Shown: piece after piece, positions 62,079 through 64,000 of the stretch
How the letters are laid out: each line of letters starts with the position of its first letter
Numbering within the stretch: position 1 is the stretch's first letter
Assembly (NCBI GenBank): GCA_963746885.1
Contig: CAVVDM010000006.1
Span: 310,001-374,000 of the forward strand
Source of the DNA: DATARH01 sp963746885
GTDB taxonomy: Bacteria > Pseudomonadota > Alphaproteobacteria > ATCC43930 > CGMCC-115725
Length of the DNA stretch: 64,000 nt
Direction of reading: 5' to 3'
Program-made: the position numbers and the translations under genes
Notes under the pieces: generated by a model
The model's database searches: none
Told to the model about the DNA's origin: nothing
Seen by the model: only the letters and a program-made list of their open reading frames with translations

Positions 62079-63023
62079 TCAGCCGGGGGTGAAGTGCTTC
62101 GGCAGCATGGCGTGGATGCCTTTGTTGCCGTCGACCAGCTGCGTTACCCGCATATCGACCGCGAGGCTGGCGAACATGTAGGCGTCCGCGCGTGCGAGGC
62201 CCATCTTTTCGCCGATCAGGTCGATCATCGCCCGCAGCGCGTCTTTCGCCGCGTCGTCGAGATCCTCGTTGAATGCCATCGCGATGTGGTGGGTCGGCGT
62301 CTCGGCGCGCGGCAACGTGTAATGCAGATCCTTGCGCAGGGTCAGCCGGAAGCTGCCGCTGAGCGCGGTTTCGAGCGCGGTGATACACACCTCCCCGTCG
62401 CCCTGCACGCCGTGCCCGTCGCCGACCGAGAACAGCGCCCCCGGCGCCCATACCGGCAGGTAGAGCGTCGTCCCGGCGACCAGCTCCTTCAGATCCATGT
62501 TGCCGCCGAACTCGCGCGGCTGGATCGAGCTGCAGGCGCCGTAATTGGGCGGCGGCGCCACCCCCATGACCCCGAAAAACGGCGCCAGCTCGATCTCCAG
62601 CCCGATCGGCAACGTCGCGACGCCGCGCTGGCGGTCGATGCCGCTGTGCCACAGCTTGGTGACCGGGAAATCCTCGGGCAGCGTGCCGACCAGCGGCCGG
62701 ATGCGCGTGTAGCCCCAGTTCTGCCGCGGCTCGATCGAGAGAATATCGATCTGCAGCACATCGCCCGCCGCGGCGCCCGCGACCGCGACCGGCCCGGTCA
62801 TGATGTGCGCGCCCAAGCGCGGGGTCAGCGCCTCGTGGATCGCGCGATGGTCGGCGAGGATCTCGAAAGCCGGATCGGACGGCAGGATGTCGCGGCCGCC
62901 GGAGACGCAATCGACGGTCACCGTGTCGCCCGAGGCGATGGTCACGACCGGCGCCAGGGCCGCATCAAAAAACCCCCAATGGCAATGCTCCGGCCGACAT
63001 GAAACGGTGTGATGTCCCGACAT
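62079..63023 (-). CDS. Acetamidase/formamidase family protein (314 aa)
   Basis: Hydrolyses formamide or acetamide to ammonia and the acid. It has the family landmarks VVTIASGDTVTVDCVSGG, GPVAVAGAAAGDVLQIDILS, MDLKELVAGTTLYLPVW, GDGHGVQGDGEVCITALE and LVGTLPEDFPV, and the length is normal. The His-rich stretch THHIAMAFNEDLDDA is near the C-terminus. It starts 13 bases from the acyl-CoA dehydrogenase gene in the same direction, so the two may be one operon. The amide substrate cannot be told. Confidence 0.88.
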   Translation of the reverse strand: MSGHHTVSCRPEHCHWGFFDAALAPVVTIASGDTVTVDCVSGGRDILPSDPAFEILADHRAIHEALTPRLGAHIMTGPVAVAGAAAGDVLQIDILSIEPRQNWGYTRIRPLVGTLPEDFPVTKLWHSGIDRQRGVATLPIGLEIELAPFFGVMGVAPPPNYGACSSIQPREFGGNMDLKELVAGTTLYLPVWAPGALFSVGDGHGVQGDGEVCITALETALSGSFRLTLRKDLHYTLPRAETPTHHIAMAFNEDLDDAAKDALRAMIDLIGEKMGLARADAYMFASLAVDMRVTQLVDGNKGIHAMLPKHFTPG

Positions 63024-63036
63024 CGCTCCCCTCCTC

Positions 63037-64000
63037 TCACGGCTGCGTGATCAGCGGCCACAACCCGCCCGGACCTGCGGCGGCGACGCGGCGGCCGAGC
63101 GCGGTGGCCCAATAGGCTTCGTCGCCGAACTCGTCGCGCCACGACCACAGGCGCCGCGTCAGGTAGTGCAAGGAATGTTCCGCGGTGAAGCCGATCGCGC
63201 CGTGCACCTGATGGGCGATCTCGGCGACCCGGCCGGCCGCCTCGCCGGCGCGGATCTTCGCCGCGGCAATCGCGAAATCGGCCGACGGCCGCGCCGCGGC
63301 GATAGATTGCGCCGCGCTCTCGACCGCGACCAGCGCTGCCGCGGCCTCCTCGGCCAACAGCGCCATCTGCTGCTGGATCGCCTGGAACTTGCCGATCGGC
63401 CGGCCGAACTGCACCCGGTCGTTGGCATAGCGCGTCGCCAGATCGAGCGCCGCCTCCATCGCTCCGGCCATCTGCGCCGCACGCATCACCGCGCCGATGC
63501 CGAACACCTGCTCGGCGCCGAAATCGTTTGGCAGCGGCGCCGCAGCCGCGCCCCCGGTCGCGACCAGCCGGTCGCGCGGCTCGCCGGCGAGGTTGATGCC
63601 GGGATCGAAGCGCGCGGCGTCGTGTGGGACAAGCGCCAGCGTCGCGCCCGATATCGCCGTCACGGCGATTGCCGCACGGCCCCAGGCGACCGGCTCAACC
63701 TCGTCCGGCGCGACCGTCAGCGGCCCGTCCGGCGGCTCGATGCCGGCGGCGGCGCACAGCCAGCGCGCCAGCATGGTTTCGGGGAGCGGGATCGGCGCGG
63801 CGTGGTGCCCGGCGGCGCGCAGGATCGTTACCGCTTCGGCCATGCCGGAGAGCCCGTCGGCCAGCACGTCGAGATAGCCCGCCTCGGTGACGGCGTCCCA
63901 CAGCGCGGCGGGCCACCTGCCCGCTTCCGCCGCCGCGAGGATCTGCGGCGAGACATGGTCGCCGAACAGGCGCATCGCGCTGTCGTAAAGGATCGTGTCG
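63037..64000 (-). CDS. Acyl-CoA dehydrogenase, N-terminus cut by window edge
   Basis: The last 320 residues are present: a helical N-domain (AALWDAVTEAGYLDVLADG), a short beta domain, and the C-terminal four-helix FAD-binding part with RYANDRVQFGRPIGKFQAIQ, the typical QxF/xRPIGxFQ motif, then VHGAIGFTAEHSLHYLTRRL. The frame is open to the window end, reading DTILYDSA before M63975, so the real start is outside. It probably oxidises a branched or odd acyl-CoA; the catalytic base is not clearly assigned. Confidence 0.88.
   Translation of the reverse strand, partial: DTILYDSAMRLFGDHVSPQILAAAEAGRWPAALWDAVTEAGYLDVLADGLSGMAEAVTILRAAGHHAAPIPLPETMLARWLCAAAGIEPPDGPLTVAPDEVEPVAWGRAAIAVTAISGATLALVPHDAARFDPGINLAGEPRDRLVATGGAAAAPLPNDFGAEQVFGIGAVMRAAQMAGAMEAALDLATRYANDRVQFGRPIGKFQAIQQQMALLAEEAAAALVAVESAAQSIAAARPSADFAIAAAKIRAGEAAGRVAEIAHQVHGAIGFTAEHSLHYLTRRLWSWRDEFGDEAYWATALGRRVAAAGPGGLWPLITQP

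Noticed and set aside
60478..62910. 810-residue open reading frame on the minus strand
   Set aside because: It runs antisense through the TPP decarboxylase and GFA genes and out of frame through the acetamidase gene. Composition is Arg/Ala/Gly-rich, as for shadows in GC-rich DNA.

Overview
The window is GC-rich DNA of an alphaproteobacterium. The evidence is codon use, the tRNA-Val(CAC) and tRNA-Thr(UGU) 3' halves, a FixJ-like regulator, DUF3300, DUF2950 and DUF3313 relatives, and a paired-subunit TPP decarboxylase. I would guess Rhodospirillales or a rhizobial relative, but genus cannot be read from the sequence. There is no rRNA, no complete tRNA and no CRISPR array.

Left part (1-25.3 kb) is accessory and heavily decayed. 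1-6.8 kb holds a phage packaging fragment: a DUF3102 protein, HNH nuclease, small and large terminase, two small proteins, an S49 protease and a coiled-coil protein, then a serine recombinase. No portal, capsid or tail genes follow. 6.8-12.4 kb is a junkyard: an abortive-infection (Abi_C) gene tail, a tRNA-Thr 3' half, two sulfotransferase genes (one frameshifted), and remnants of IS701-, IS1380- and IS3-type transposases and of a tyrosine recombinase. 12.5-19.2 kb is a row of broken envelope or lipoprotein genes (patatin, MscS, DUF2950, DUF3300, a TolB/TPR protein, DUF3313), damaged by frameshifts, internal deletions and a nonsense codon. An intact Tat-exported sulfatase and a beta-barrel protein follow. 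22-25.3 kb is the end of an integrated element: a RepA-like ATPase, a small HTH protein, and a twice-frameshifted tyrosine integrase preceded by four 11-bp iterons, ending at a tRNA-Val(CAC) 3' half that looks like attR.

Middle part (26.7-52.7 kb) is a large extracellular polysaccharide locus. It contains a nucleotide-sugar epimerase, a flavin monooxygenase (frameshifted) coupled to a family-2 glycosyltransferase, two family-4 glycosyltransferases, two membrane proteins, a Wzx-like flippase, a TetR regulator with its operator, a GH16 glucanase with duplicated Ig-like modules, a FixJ-like regulator and sensor kinase, a NarL/LuxR regulator, a GINT1-like glycosyltransferase, an ATP-grasp enzyme, a secreted GH5-like glycosidase, another family-2 glycosyltransferase and a Wza/ExoF-like export protein. 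GlmS (UDP-GlcNAc precursor supply) follows directly.

Right part (52.8-64 kb) is ordinary chromosome: glmS, purC, a serine beta-lactamase-fold hydrolase, a PDC/PAS histidine kinase, then a probable catabolic group (ACMSD-like amidohydrolase, two-subunit TPP decarboxylase, a GFA-family gene killed by a small deletion, acetamidase/formamidase, and an acyl-CoA dehydrogenase cut by the window edge).
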